Positions 31,326-43,554 of a stretch of 64,000 nucleotides of DNA are shown here, piece after piece (positions within the stretch are counted from its first letter, which is position 1; the number at the start of each line of letters is the position of its first letter). The notes under the pieces were generated by a model. It was not told where the DNA came from and ran no database searches. It was given only the letters and a program-made list of their open reading frames with translations. The position numbers and the translations under genes were made by a program. The DNA is taken from the NCBI GenBank assembly GCA_036785325.1, contig JAXIVH010000007.1, forward strand, positions 14,851,849 through 14,915,848. Reading direction: 5' to 3'. Source of the stretch: Urophycis tenuis. Its lineage: Eukaryota; Chordata; Actinopteri; Gadiformes; Phycidae.

Positions 31326-32272
31326 ACTAGAGTTCAAAAATTCCCTCGAGGGAAATTTTGATAGTGCACGGGTGACGCTACCGGAGTGTGAACCTCTATC
31401 AGAGTCACAACCGTTTGAGTAATGGTGCTGATCCCAAAAACAGCAGTCAACAAACTGAACGTCATGAAACAGTGAAATGTAAGGAACCCAACATGTCCTG
31501 AACATTCACCTCCAAACCCTATCTAATAGCAATAACATGTAATGAAACAGAATGCCAGAATGTCGCAATGCATTCTGGGAAACACTCCCCCAACACGTTA
31601 CAAAACACGCTACTATCCACGATTTCCTCAGGCAAGTACAACAACTTGAACTGATAATACAAGAAAACACAAAAAGCATTAACCTAGTTTACACAAAATA
31701 GAAACAACATTTAATTTGGTTTGTGTCCGATGACGAGAGAGACGCTAGATGGTAACCATGGCAACGGAGACTCGATATCTCACAATTTATTTATCAACGA
31801 CAAGACAGACAGATCTCACTGCCCATCACTGATCAACTGCTGCGGTCGGGACGTGTGTGTGTGTGTGTGGTACTCAATGTTATGAATTAAAATGACAGTT
31901 TTGCAAGCACCCACACACGCGCGGTGTCTACAGAGACGTTGAGGTTAGGGTTAGTGTTAGGTTTACTTTACATTCACATTTAATTTGATTTGTGTCCGAT
32001 GACGAGAGAGAGACGGAGAGAGATAGAGCACTTTGGTAGAGAGACGTACAATAACAGAGAGCGAGCGCCGGTCTCGATAAAGCCGTTAATCAGCGAAACG
32101 AATCGTTATTTCCCGATAGTTTCACAGCGGTTACATTCAGCAGGTAGACACGGCTGAACTGCACCGCCGTTAATCAGCGAAATGAATCGTTATTTCCCGA
32201 TAGTTTCACAGCGGTTACATTCAGCAGGTAGACACGGCTGAACTGCACCTCTGTGCGTCTGCAAGACATCGC

Positions 32273-32330
<58 letters not shown>

Positions 32331-33488
32331 TGCGCGCCATCGATACAGGTCACTCACCCACACACGCAAGCACGCGAGGTAAACACAACACAGCACTTCC
32401 CGCTTTTCAGCTGGGCCAAACCATTAGAACACCAGGCCCCCCCCCCCCCCCCCCCCCCTGGAGTTTGCATTGTCATGGTACGGACTACCAGTAACGAACC
32501 CATAACAAGGCCATTTTCTGCCTCGGCACTGGTCTCACATTTGGGCTTATTCTGACAAAACGGTAGCTCCTATCAGAAAAAAAGCAAGACCATCATCGCC
32601 GTAAGGACTTCCCGAACGATTTCGTGTTTCTACAATGTTTCTAGAGTAAATATTTCGGAGACACTCGCAAGTTTAAAACAGGTGTCCGTTCTGCTTTTCT
32701 CTGAAAATATTTGAAATATTTGTATTGGAGTCAATGAGGAGAAGACACCGACTGGCCGCACTTAGAGGCTGCTAATTCGAATTCTGTAAATCTCTCCGAT
32801 TTTTTAAACACATTGTGAGAGACAGAACACGTATGTCTACAAAGTTGGAAAAAATCATGTGTGTACATTGTAAACTGTGGCCAGGAGCAGCGTGGAAAGA
32901 GATTTATTTTTTTATTTTTCTGGAGGTCTCTCCACTCTAGCTACACTGTAACCCTAATAAGGGCATGCAATACACACCCATTGTAATCTCATAATTTCTC
33001 CAAAAATGATCATGGTCATTGGACAGTGATTGATCAAAAAGTATATGACCTATCAAAACATGGAAATATACATAAAGTACACAAGACTTGTGTCTACTGT
33101 TTAAAGTTGAAATGGAGTCTCTAGGTCAAAGTATGCAGGAGCAGCAGACAGCAGTAAAAGTATGTATTTTTTGACCTCCTCCCATGCATTCTCTATGGGA
33201 AAATATTCACAGTTTTTTGCAAATAACTTCATGAAAAATTAATATTTTTTAAATTTGTATTGAAGCACACCGATCCCGATGAAGACACACATTTTGATAT
33301 ATCATTTGTCCTACAACTCTTCGAGTTGTAGGACTAGTAGCGAATCAAAAAAGCGAGGAAGAGGAATAATAATAAGAAGAATAAGAAAAAATCCACAGTA
33401 TAACAATAGTGCTCGGGGCTTTGCCCCGAGCACTGGCTCCACAGCTTTGCTGTAGGGCCAGTGCTCGGTGCGTTTGCCCCGTGCACTA
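31326..33488 (+). repeat. array 2, unit A4 (type A)
   Basis: A type A unit with short first (GT)n (31855-31869), second at 32276-32326, the duplicated GTTAATCAGCGAAA segment, a C homopolymer at 32437-32458, and a hairpin module at 33409-33486. Confidence 0.85.
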
Positions 33489-34011
33489 ACTAGAGTTCAA
33501 AAATTCCCTCGAGGGAAATTTTGATAGTGCACGGGTGATGCTACCGGAGTGTGAAACTCTATCAGAGTCACAGCCGTTTGAGTAATGGTGCTGATCCCAA
33601 AAACAGCAGTCAACAAACTGAACGTCATGAAACAGTGAAATGTAAGGAACCCAACATGTCCTGAACATTCGCCTCCAAACCCTATCTAATAGCAATAATA
33701 TGTAACGAAACAGAATGCCAGAATGTCCTAATGCATTCTGGGAAACACTCCCCCAACACGTTACAAAACACGCTACTATCCACGATTTCCTCAGGCAAGT
33801 ACAACAACTTGAACTGATAATACAAGAAAACACAAAAGCATTAACCTAATTTACACAAAATAGAAACAACATTTAATTTGATTTGTGTCCGATGACGAGA
33901 GAGACGCTAGATGGTAACCATGGCAACGGAGACTCGATATCTCACAGTTTATTTATCAACGACAAGACAGACAGATCTCACTGCCCATCACTGATCAACT
34001 GCTGCGGTCGG

Positions 34012-34053
<42 letters not shown>

Positions 34054-34499
34054 ACTCAATGTTATGAATTAAAATGACAGTTTTGCAAGCACCCACACAC
34101 GCAAGCACGCGCAATGTTGACAGAGACGTTGCGGTTAGGGTTAGTGTTAGGTTTACTTTACATTCACATTTAATTTGATTTGTGTCCGATGACGAGAGAG
34201 AGACGGAGAGAGATAGAGCACTTTGGTAGAGAGACGTACAATAACAGAGAGCGAGCGCCGGTCTCGATAAAGCCGTTAATCAGCGAAATGAATCGTTATT
34301 TCCCGATAGTTTCACAGCGGTTACATTCAGCAGGTAGACACGGCTGAACTGCACCGCCGTTAATCAGCGAAATGAATCGTTATTTCCCGATAGTTTCACA
34401 GCGGTTACATTCAGCAGGTAGACACGGCTGAACTGCACTTATCTGAATCGCATTATCCAATGAAAAGTATTAGAGCTCTGTGCGTCTGCAAGACATCGC

Positions 34500-34548
<49 letters not shown>

Positions 34549-34551
34549 TGT

Positions 34552-34650
<99 letters not shown>

Positions 34651-35692
34651 CGCTGCGCGCGATCGATACAGGTCACTCACCCACACACGCAAGCACGCGA
34701 GGTAAACACAACACAGCACTTCCCGCTTTTCAGCTGGGCCAAACCATTAGAACACCAGGCCCCCCCCCCCCCTGGAGTTTGCATTGTCATGGTACGGACT
34801 ACCAGTAACGAACCCATAACAAGGCCATTTTCTGCCTCGGCACTGGTCTCACATTTGGGCTTATTCTGACAAAACGGTAGTTCCTATCAGAAAAAAAGCA
34901 AGACCATCATCGCCGTAAGGGCTTCCCGAACGATTTCGTGTTTCTACAATGTTTCTAGAGTAAATATTTCGGAGACACTCGCAAGTTTAAAACAGGGGTC
35001 CGTTCTGCTTTTCTCTGAAAATATTTGAAATATTTGTATTGGAGTCAATGAGGAGAAGACACCGACTGGCCGCACTTAGAGGCTGCTAATTCGAATTCTG
35101 TAAATCTCTCCGATTTTTTAAACACATTGTGAGAGACAGAACACGTATGTCTACAAAGTTGGAAAAAATCATGTGTGTACATTGTAAACTCTGGCCAGGA
35201 GCAGCGTGGAAATAGATTTATTTTTTTATTTTTCTGGAGCTCTCTCCACTCTAGCTACACTCTAACCCTAATAAGGGCATGCAATACACACCCATTGTAA
35301 TCTCATCATTTCTCCAAAAATGATCATGGTCATTGAACAGTGATTGATCAAAAAGTATATGACCTATCAAAACATGGAAATATACATAAAGTACACAAGA
35401 CTTGTGTCTACTGTTTAAAGTTGAAATGGAGTCTCTAGGTCAAAGTATGCAGGAGCAGCAGACAGCAGTAAAAGTATTTATTTTTTAACCTCCTCCCATG
35501 CATTGTCTATGGGAAAATATTCACAGTTTTTTGCAAATAACTTCATGAAAAATTAATATTTTTAAAATTTGTATTGAAGGACACCGATCCCGATGAAGAC
35601 GCACATTTTGATATATATAATTTGTCCTACAACTCTTTGAGTTGTAGGACTAGATACACATCAAAAAACGCGAGGAAGAGGAATGAATAATA
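33489..35692 (+). repeat. array 2, unit A5 (type A)
   Basis: A type A unit with compound (GT)n at 34503-34650, interrupted by CT, GC and TT steps. The internal 94-bp duplication is shared with A3 and A4. It lacks a hairpin module at its end. Confidence 0.85.
34503..34650. repeat. interrupted (GT)n microsatellite
   Basis: 148 bp of GT with single-base interruptions. Confidence 0.95.
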
Positions 35693-37620
35693 ACTAGAGT
35701 TCAAAAATTCCCTCGAGGGAAATTTTGATAGTGCACGGGTGATACTACCACCGTATTTCATCACCGCGTCATTAATACAGTCTGAGCAACGGCGTGCTCA
35801 ACAAAGAGAGAGATGACCTCTACTCTTAGAAATCGCTTTAATATGACAGGGTCACAGGCGTTATGTACACGCCGTCACCAACGGAGTGGTAGTGGTATCA
35901 CAAGATGCCATAGTGCGTTGAGTAATGGTGCTCCCTGACTTATCCCAAAAACAACAGTCAACAAAGTGAACGTAATGAAACAGCGAAATGCAACCCAACA
36001 TGTCCTGAACATTCGCCTCCAAACCCTATCTAATAGCGATAACATGTAATGACACAGAATGCCAGAATGTCGCAATGCATTCTGGGAAACACTCCCCCAA
36101 CACGTTACAATATCCACGATTTCTTCAGCCAAGTACAACAACTTGAACTGATAATACAGGAAAACACAAAAGCATTAACCTAATTTACACAAAATAGAAA
36201 CAACATTTGTGTGTGTGTGTGTGTGTATACAGGTGCTTCGCGCGATCGATACAGAGGTCGCGTCACTCAATGTTATTAATTAAAATGCACACACGCAAGC
36301 ACGCGCAATGTCGACAGAGACGTTGCGGTTAGGGTTAGTGTTAGGTTTACTTTACATTAACATTTAATTTGATTCGTGTACGATGACGAGAGAGAGACGG
36401 AGAGAGAGAGAGAGAGAGCACTTTGGTAGAGAGACATACAATAACAGAGAGCGAGCGCCGGTCTCGATAAAGTCGTTAATCAGCGAAATGAAACGTTATT
36501 TCCCGATTGTTTCACAGCGGTTACATTCAGCAGGTAGACAGGGCCATGAACTGCACCTATCTGAATCACATTATCCAATGAAAAGTATTAGAGCTCTGTG
36601 CGTGTTCATAGCCAGGACATCGCGTCTACAACCAGTTCTCCCAGCAGCAGCGGTGTGTGTGTGTGTGTGTGTGTACAGGTGCTGCGCGCGATCGATACAA
36701 TGTTATTATTTAAATTGACAGTTACACCCACACACGCGCGCGATGACGACAGAGACGAGGAGGAGAGGAGTAGAGGAAAACAGCCATTTTCTGCCTCGGC
36801 ACTGGTCTCACATTTGGGCTTATTCTGACAAAACGGTAGCTCCTACCAGAAAAACAGCAAGACCACCATCGCCGTAAGGACTTCCCGAACGATTTGGTGT
36901 TTCTACAATGTTTCTAGAGTAAATATTTCGGAGACACTCGCAAGTTTAAAACAGGGGTCCGTTCTGCTTTTCTCTGAAAATATTTGTATTGGAGTCAATG
37001 AGGAGAAAACACCGACTGGCCGCACTTAGAGGCTGCTAATTCGAATTCTGTAAATCTCTCCGAGTTTTTAAACACATTGTGAGAGACAGAACACGTATGT
37101 CTACAAAGTTGGAAAAAATCACGTGTGTACATTGTAAACTGTGGCCAGGAGCAGCGTGGAAAGAGATTTATTTTTTATTTTTCTGGGGCTCTCTCCACTC
37201 TAGCTACACTCTAACCCTAATAAGGGCATGCAATACACACCCATTGTAATCTCATCATTTCTCCAAAAATGACCATGGTAATTGAACAGTGATTGATCAA
37301 AAAGTATATGACCTATCAAAACATGGAAATATACATAAAATACACAAGACTTTTGTCTACTGTTTAAAGTTTAAATGGAGTCTCTAGGTGAAAGTATGCA
37401 GGAGCAGCAGACAGCACCAAAAGTCTTTATTTTTTGACCTCCTCCCATGCATTCTCTATGGGAAAATATTCACAGTTTTTTGCCAATAACGTCGTGAAAA
37501 ATTAATATTATTTTAAGAAATTGAATAGCACACCGATCCCGATGAAGACGCACATTTTGATATATCATTTGTCCTACAACTCTTCGAGTTGTAGGACTAG
37601 TAGCGAATCAAAATCCATCC
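35693..37620 (+). repeat. array 2, unit B2 (type B)
   Basis: Type B start (GTGATACTACC, CATCACCGCGTCATTAATAC), almost the same as B1 in array 1, with short (GT)n tracts (36208-36226, 36652-36674). Ends at the GTCCTACAACTC hairpin near 37569-37595. Confidence 0.85.
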
Positions 37621-37979
37621 GGAAGAGGAATAAATATAAGAAAAAATCCACAGGAGAACAATTGGCTCCACAGCTTTGCTGTAGGGCCAGTGCTCGGTGC
37701 GTTTGCCCCGTGCACTAATAATAAAAAGAAAAAATCCACAGAATAACAATAGTGCTTGGGGCTTTGCCCCGAGCACTGGCTCCACAGCTTTGCTGTAGGG
37801 CCAGTGCTCGGTGCGTTTGCCCCTTGCACTAATAATAATACTAAGAAAAAATCCACAGGATAACAATAGTGCTCGGGGCTTCGCCACAAGCACTGGCTCC
37901 ACAGCTTTGCTGTAGGGCCAGTGCTCGGTGCGTTTGCCCCGTGCACTAATAATAAGACAAATCCACAGAATAACAATAG
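37621..37979. repeat. terminal cluster of hairpin modules
   Basis: One partial (37663-37715) and two full modules (37752-37828, 37869-37946), each after an AAAAATCCACAG spacer. The last one has lost part of the first stem (GCCACAAGCAC). The array ends here. Confidence 0.85.
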
Positions 37980-38531
37980 TGAGGCAATTGCCTGAGGCAA
38001 TTCCGTCCATATTTTAATTTTCAAGCTATAGTACAGGGCAGACCGATAGACCAACTACTGGAAGCAACACCACCGATGCTATCTGTCGCAGAGACAGGGC
38101 TCTGAAACGAACCCTTCAGGCGGAGGACAGAGCGGGACGTTTAGCTGCTATCCAGCATGCCAGCTAGTACACTGGTCTACTAGGCAAAGTGCTGGATGTT
38201 CCGGTCACATACACAAAACACTAACATATTCACATACACGCACAAATAAATCCTCAACCAGTGTAGGCTTACAGCGCCGACAAACAGAGTGACATGGGTT
38301 GTGCGGCAATTGAGTCCAAAACCAAATTAGCGACCACACGATCCAACCTAGGGCAACGGTTAGCAGCTAAACATTTGGAACATGTAGTCTCGTGTCAATC
38401 TCAACAAACTAGCACTCCAACCATGTGAAGTGTATATACTATGACTCCGACGATATCACAGATCTGTTTCATAGCTGCTAATTAAACCACGGCGGGTCCG
38501 TAAACAGAAAGTTCCACAAATGTCTACTCAC
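37980..38531 (-). other. non-coding, possible intron
   Basis: Lies downstream of the donor at 38531 on the minus strand. It would be the start of intron 1 of the gene below. Nothing else recognised. Confidence 0.4.
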
Positions 38532-38838
38532 CATGAAGTTCGCCGACTAGCAGATCGCTGATGCAGAGAGAGTTCAACTCAAGGAAATAGTTCCATAATA
38601 AGATCGGTGCATATCCATCTGTGCAATATCCATCAATCCATCCACCTAAAGTAAACCGTGACACGTGAATCCGCCTCGCATCTAGATGCTCATCCGGGGG
38701 TGTATCTCTCAAAGTGCATCTAACATGTCTTGCCGTGACAGCGCTACACCGCTTTGTTTGGTAGTTGGACACTATAGGTATGTCCCTCACAGGCTCAAAC
38801 GCATAACCTGTTATGTGAAAATCGCTATTTTCCACCAT
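38532..38838 (-). CDS. possible first coding exon, unrecognised gene
   Basis: ATG at 38838 in a good context (CTATGG) opens 102 codons plus one base, ending at a consensus donor CATG|GTGAGT. The frame stays open through the donor and stops soon after in the intron. The peptide starts MVENSDFHITGYAFEPVRDI. The Tyr-x-Phe-Glu-Pro pattern is reminiscent of the starts of fish proteins with a P2X7-like intracellular domain, but that is weak. Further exons would lie within or beyond array 2 on the minus strand; none was found in the window. It could be the orphan 5' end of a gene disrupted by array growth. Confidence 0.45.
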
Positions 38839-39145
38839 AGACAGTAGAAGACGTTCGCGGGTCTGCAGCTTCTGCCTATAGAACTTCCAATGACCTACGG
38901 TCGCACCATGCCCGTGACGTCACCGAAAATGGCGGCGTTCTAATACTAATAAACACAATTTTTGTGATGCTTAAAAATGCTATGTATGGATTTTTTTAAA
39001 TATTTTTTTTTGTGTGTCATTTTTTTTATTATGGTAATAACTAACAAGTTATCAATGTTGATTATTTCAGTTCAGTTCTTCTTTAATGTTATGCTTCTGC
39101 ATCCTGAATCTGACATAACCCAGTCTACTGGGCAGGTAGTCTACG
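38839..39145. promoter_or_regulatory. possible promoter region, unresolved
   Basis: Upstream of the exon at 38838 on the minus strand. It contains CpG-containing ATGGCGGCG-like sequence near 38930 and AT-rich runs beyond. No TATA box is evident. Promoter role is inferred from position only. Confidence 0.25.
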
Positions 39146-39341
39146 GCGCGGGTCTACCTGCAGCCAGCAGCAGATGCTCTCTCTCTCTTTTCCTACTTTT
39201 AGTTATTTATTTGGAGTATCGTTTGTTTTATAGCATTTCTTTTTAGTAACTAGTAGTGCCAACTGTAGCCAATTAGGTTTTGGAACTTTTCGTGTGTTTT
39301 CATTCATTCGAGACACTTTTTACGGATTAAGCGTCTCCGCC

Positions 39342-40955
39342 ATGGCTCCCCATAACGGAGGCTTTGTTTACAGTCGGAGTCAGTTGTTGTCGATACAACC
39401 ACCCTCGTGGATACGGGTTGAAATACCTAAAGAACTCAAGAGGAGTTATAGGGGATGTAGGGCTGGACGTAAACAGCGGGAGGAGAAGTGGAGATATAAG
39501 CCCTATCTCCCTTCGATCACCATGGGAAACGTGAGATCGCTCGCGAACAAGATGGATGAGCTCGCAGGCTTGGTGAGGAATCAGCGGGTTTATCGTGAGA
39601 GCAGTGTGCTGTGTTTCACGGAGACATGGCTCCATGAAGACACCCCGGACTCCCTCGTAACTGTGGACGGCTTCCTCACTGTTCGGGCAGACAGGACTCA
39701 CCAGGAGAGTGGCAAGAGGAAAGGTGGGGGACTTGCTATTCTTGTTAACAACAAGTGGTGTTTTCCTGGGCATGTTACTGTAAAGGAACGTGTGTGTAGC
39801 CCGGACATTGAATTGCTTGCAGTGAGCTTAAGACCCTTCTATCTGCCGCGCGAGTTTTCTCACGTGATCATGCTCGTTGTTTACGTTCCACCGTCGGCAA
39901 ACGCTGCGCTTGCGACTGACGTCACCCACTCCGTCGTCGCGAGACTTCAGACACAGCACCCAGACGCCTTCATCGCGATATCTGGGGACTTCAACCACGT
40001 CACTCTGGCTGCAACACTGCCCTCCTTCAAGCAGTTTGTGGACTGTCCCACCAGGGAAAACAAAACACTGGACCTGCTGTATGCCAATGTTAAGGAGGCA
40101 TACAGTTCCACTGCGCTTCCCCCACTGGGAAGGTCTGACCACAACATCATCCACCTCAAGCCACTGTATAAGCCTCTAGTCCAGCGGCTGCCTGTTACCA
40201 TCAGGACTGTAAAGAGATGGTCACAGGAGGCCGATGAGACCTTGCGGGGCTGCTTTGAATCAACCGACTGGGACTTGCTCTGTGAGTCACATGGTGAGGA
40301 CCTTGATGGTCTCACAGACTGCATAACAGGGTACATCAACTTCTGTGTGGATAGTGTTGTTCCCACACAGACTGTACGCTGTTTCAAAAACAACAAGCCA
40401 TGGGTTACCAGAGACATCAAGGTCCTGCTTAATGAGAAGAAGAGGGCCTTCAGAGACGGTGATAGGGATCAGATAAGGCGTGTTCAGAGGGAGCTGAGGG
40501 AGAAGATACAGCAGGGTAAAGACAGCTACAGGAGGAAGCTGGAGGACAAACTCCAGCAGAACAACCTGAGGGATGTGTGGAGTGGCATGAGGAGCATCAC
40601 TGGCTACAAACAGTCTGGTAGCCAGACAACAGGGGGGGGGCCTGATTGGGCCAACGAGCTGAATCTGTTTTTCAATAGATTTGATGTGAGGGCTCCGGTC
40701 TTCCCCCCCCTCAGCTCCCCCAGCTCCTCTACAACCATCCCCCCTCGAACCTCCAGCCCTGCTGCCCCCCCTGCTGCTGAACCTCCCCCCCCCCCCCTCC
40801 CACACCGTCCCCCCACAGCTACACCGTGCCTGTTCTCTCTCCCTCTCTCTCTGTTCTCTCTCCTTCTCTCTCTCCCCCACCATCAGATCACCCAGATCAC
40901 CAGACTCCTTCTGCCCCCACTCACGGCACACAGTCCTTCACAGCAGAGCAGGTGA
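39342..40955 (+). pseudogene. LINE copy 1: endonuclease and linker
   Basis: Starts MAPHNGGFVYSRSQ. EEP endonuclease landmarks: GNVRSLANKMDEL (about residue 62), CFTETWLHEDTPDS (about 90), GGGLAILVNN, VVYVPPSAN, SGDFNHV (about 215) and GRSDHNIIHL (about 265). A charged linker follows. The frame then enters a C-rich, TC-rich stretch (40690-40900) and ends in a wrong frame; the RT continues in another frame from about 40826. The likely cause is an indel in the C homopolymers near 40690-40800. Confidence 0.85.
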
Positions 40956-41479
40956 GGAAGGTGCTGTGCAGGCTCCGTCCAGGCAAGGCTGCAGGTCCCG
41001 ATGACGTCAGCCCGAGGGTACTCAGAACGTGTGCTACCCAGCTGAGTGGAGTCCTGCAGCACATTTTCAACCTGAGCCTGAGTCTGGAGAGGGTCCCTGT
41101 GCTGTGGAAGACATCCTGCCTGGTTCCAGTACCGAAGAGGGCGCGTCCTAGCACCTCTAATGACTACAGACCGGTGGCACTGACGTCCCACCTGATGAAG
41201 TCCCTGGAGAGGCTGGTCCTGTCACTTCTTCGGCCCCTGGTCAGTGCATCGCTGGACCCTCTGCAGTTTGCCTACCAGCCGAGGCTGGGAGTGGAGGATG
41301 CCATCATCTTCCTGCTTCACCGTGCCTACGCCCACTTGGACAGGCCCGGAAGCACTGTGAGAATCATGTTTTTTGACTTCTCCAGTGCTTTCAACACTAT
41401 CAGGCCTGCCCTGTTGGAGAGTAAGCTGACGGCGATGCTGGTGGACTCCTCCCTGGTTTCCAGTGGTTGGATGTGTTAG
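40826..41479 (+). pseudogene. LINE copy 1: RT palm, truncated
   Basis: Contains RPGKAAGPDDVSPRVL, NDYRPVALTSHLMKSLERL, QFAYQPRLGVEDAI and motif A FFDFSSAFNTIRPAL. It stops at SSGWMC because about 200 bp are deleted at 41460. Compared with copy 2, the deletion removes the GAPQGTVLSP block and the catalytic FSDD box, so the product could not be a working RT. Confidence 0.88.
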
Positions 41480-42143
41480 TGACGGTAACGATGTGGAGTA
41501 CAGGAGCGTCGTGGATTCCTTCGTTGAGTGGTGTGAGCTAAACCATCTGCAGCTCAACACCAACAAGATGAAGGAGTTGGTGGTGGATTTCCGGAGGTTG
41601 AAATCTACCCCCACACCCATCTCCATCAAGGGGGTGACTGTCGACGTTGTCCAGGATTACAAATACCTGGGTGTTCACCTGGACAATAAACTGGACTGGG
41701 CCAAGAACACTGAGGCTGTGTATAAGAAAGGCCAGAGCCGACTTTATTTCCTGAGGAGGCTCCGGTCCTTCAACGTCTGTAATACTATGCTTAAGATGTT
41801 CTACCAGTCGGTGGTAGCCAGTACCATCTTCTTCGGGGTCGCGTGCTGGGGAAGCAGGTTGAGGTCAGCAGATGCCAACAAGATCAGCAGGATCGTCAGG
41901 AAGGCTGGCTCCGTCCTGGGGGTCCAACTGGACTCTTTGTTGGAGGTGTCTGAGAGGAGGATGCTGCGCAAGTTGCGTAGTATCCTAGACAACAACGCTC
42001 ACCCTCTCCACCAGGTGCTGACCTCATACCGCAGTGCCTTCAGCAATAGACTCATTCCACCCCGGTGTACCACAGAACGCCACAGAAAGTCCTTTCTTCC
42101 TGTGGCCATCAGACTCTATAACTCATCTACTTCAGGTCGTTAG
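41463..42143 (+). pseudogene. LINE copy 1: RT thumb and C-terminus
   Basis: Resumes after the deletion at SDGNDVEYRSVVDS and runs through LNTNKMKELVVDFR, YKYLGVHLDNKLDW, the conserved FFGVACWGS and the C-terminal FLPVAIRLYNSS, then a stop. The order of blocks matches copy 2. Confidence 0.88.
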
Positions 42144-42859
42144 AGGACCTCACATCTTCTAAATGCACCATCACTGCAGAATTCACTTTATTCACTGTAT
42201 TCACTTTATTCATTCATTTAGTCACTTTATTTAGTACTGCCATGGGAACTATACGTATTGCTGTATATTATATATACCTACGTAGTTACTGTAGTGGTAC
42301 GACGAACTATCTCATCTTATTCCATTTAACATTCACTGTGATATATTTAGATATTTATTAGTTTCTATTATAGTTGTACGGGTATATTAGCTTACACTTA
42401 AGTTGAGTAACTAAGTATAAGCTAATATAACAAAATGTTAGGCTAGTTGGTTTTTATTTATTTAGTTAGTTGGTAGTTAGTTAGTTGGTTTATAAGTTAC
42501 TCTAGTTTATTGTTATATTGTTGTTAATTGGTTATATTAGGTATATTTTTTATATTAGGGTATATTTTATTTTATTTTAGGTATATTTTATTTGTGTATA
42601 TTTCTTTTCCTCCTTTGTTTTGATCTGTTGCAAAATAATTTCCCTCGGGATGAATAAAGTCTCTTGAATCTTGAATCTTGAATAGGGATTGCGTCGTGAT
42701 CACGCAATGGCCACGCAGTTGCTCGGACGCAGTCATGAGCCTGTGATGGTTCTGCATGGGGTTTAATTTCTTCTTCAGTACGGTTATTCTAAGGCCTATT
42801 CCTTGTTGAGTCATTAGTGAGAAGTGCTGGTCCTTCGGTTAACAACTAGTAAAAGCATG
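42144..42859 (+). other. LINE 3' UTR and spacer
   Basis: 42144-42683 is the LINE 3' UTR, rich in TTTAGTTAGT-like and TATTTTATTT runs, ending in three TTGAATC units. 42684-42859 is short unique sequence next to the tRNA gene. Confidence 0.8.
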
Positions 42860-42876
42860 CGTCCCTGGGTGGGCTC

Positions 42877-42927
<51 letters not shown>

Positions 42928-42933
42928 AGAGAC
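42860..42933 (-). tRNA. tRNA-Asn (GTT)
   Basis: Perfect 74-nt tRNA-Asn on the minus strand, the same as 312-385. A TTTT run follows on the minus strand (GCATGCTTTTAC). It sits in the 0.4-kb gap between the tails of the two inverted LINE copies. Confidence 0.97.
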
Positions 42934-43554
42934 AGGTGGCGTAAGTTCTTTTGCGAGGTGTCGATTGTGAGGTCTCTGTCGTCGTGGGGGAGCAATGCGT
43001 GGGGGTGAGGCCTCTTCTTCGGATGCCAGGGGTGAGGCCAGGTCTACCGTGGGCCCGCTACGTCCGAGGATAAGTCTGACCTGTACCAGGGCCTTCCGTT
43101 TCAAGATTCAATATTCAAGATTCAAGAGACTTTAGTCATCCCGCGGGAAATTATTGTGCAACAGATCAATATAAAGAAGGAAAAGAAATATACACAAAAT
43201 ATACCCTAATATAACCAATAAACAACAATATAACAATAAACTAGAGTAACTTATAAACCAACTAGCGTAACATTTTGTTATATTAGTCTATACTTAGTTA
43301 CTCTAACTTAAGTATAAGCTAATATACCAGTACAAACTATAATAAAAACTAAATAAATATATCACAGTGAGTGTTTATGGAATGAGATGAGATAGTTCAC
43401 AGTACCGCTACAGTAACTACGTAGGTATATATAATATACAGCAATACGTATAGTTCGCATTGCAGTACAGTCAACTGAGTACTAAATAAAGTGACTAAAT
43501 AAATAAAGTGAGTAAAGTGACTTCTGAGGTGACGGTGCATTTAGATGAGGTCCT

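Larger units (their letters stand above)
39146..42683 (+). mobile_element. CR1/L2-Rex-type LINE, copy 1
   Basis: A nearly full-length non-LTR element: 5' leader shared with copy 2 from GGCGCGGGTCTACCTGC, endonuclease, RT, AT-rich 3' UTR with TTTCCCTCGGGATGAATAAA, and a (TTGAATC)n end. The endonuclease and RT wording (GKAAGPDDVSPRVL, FDFSSAFNTI) fit the CR1/L2/Rex1 assemblage of fish. It is broken by a frameshift and an internal deletion. Confidence 0.85.
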
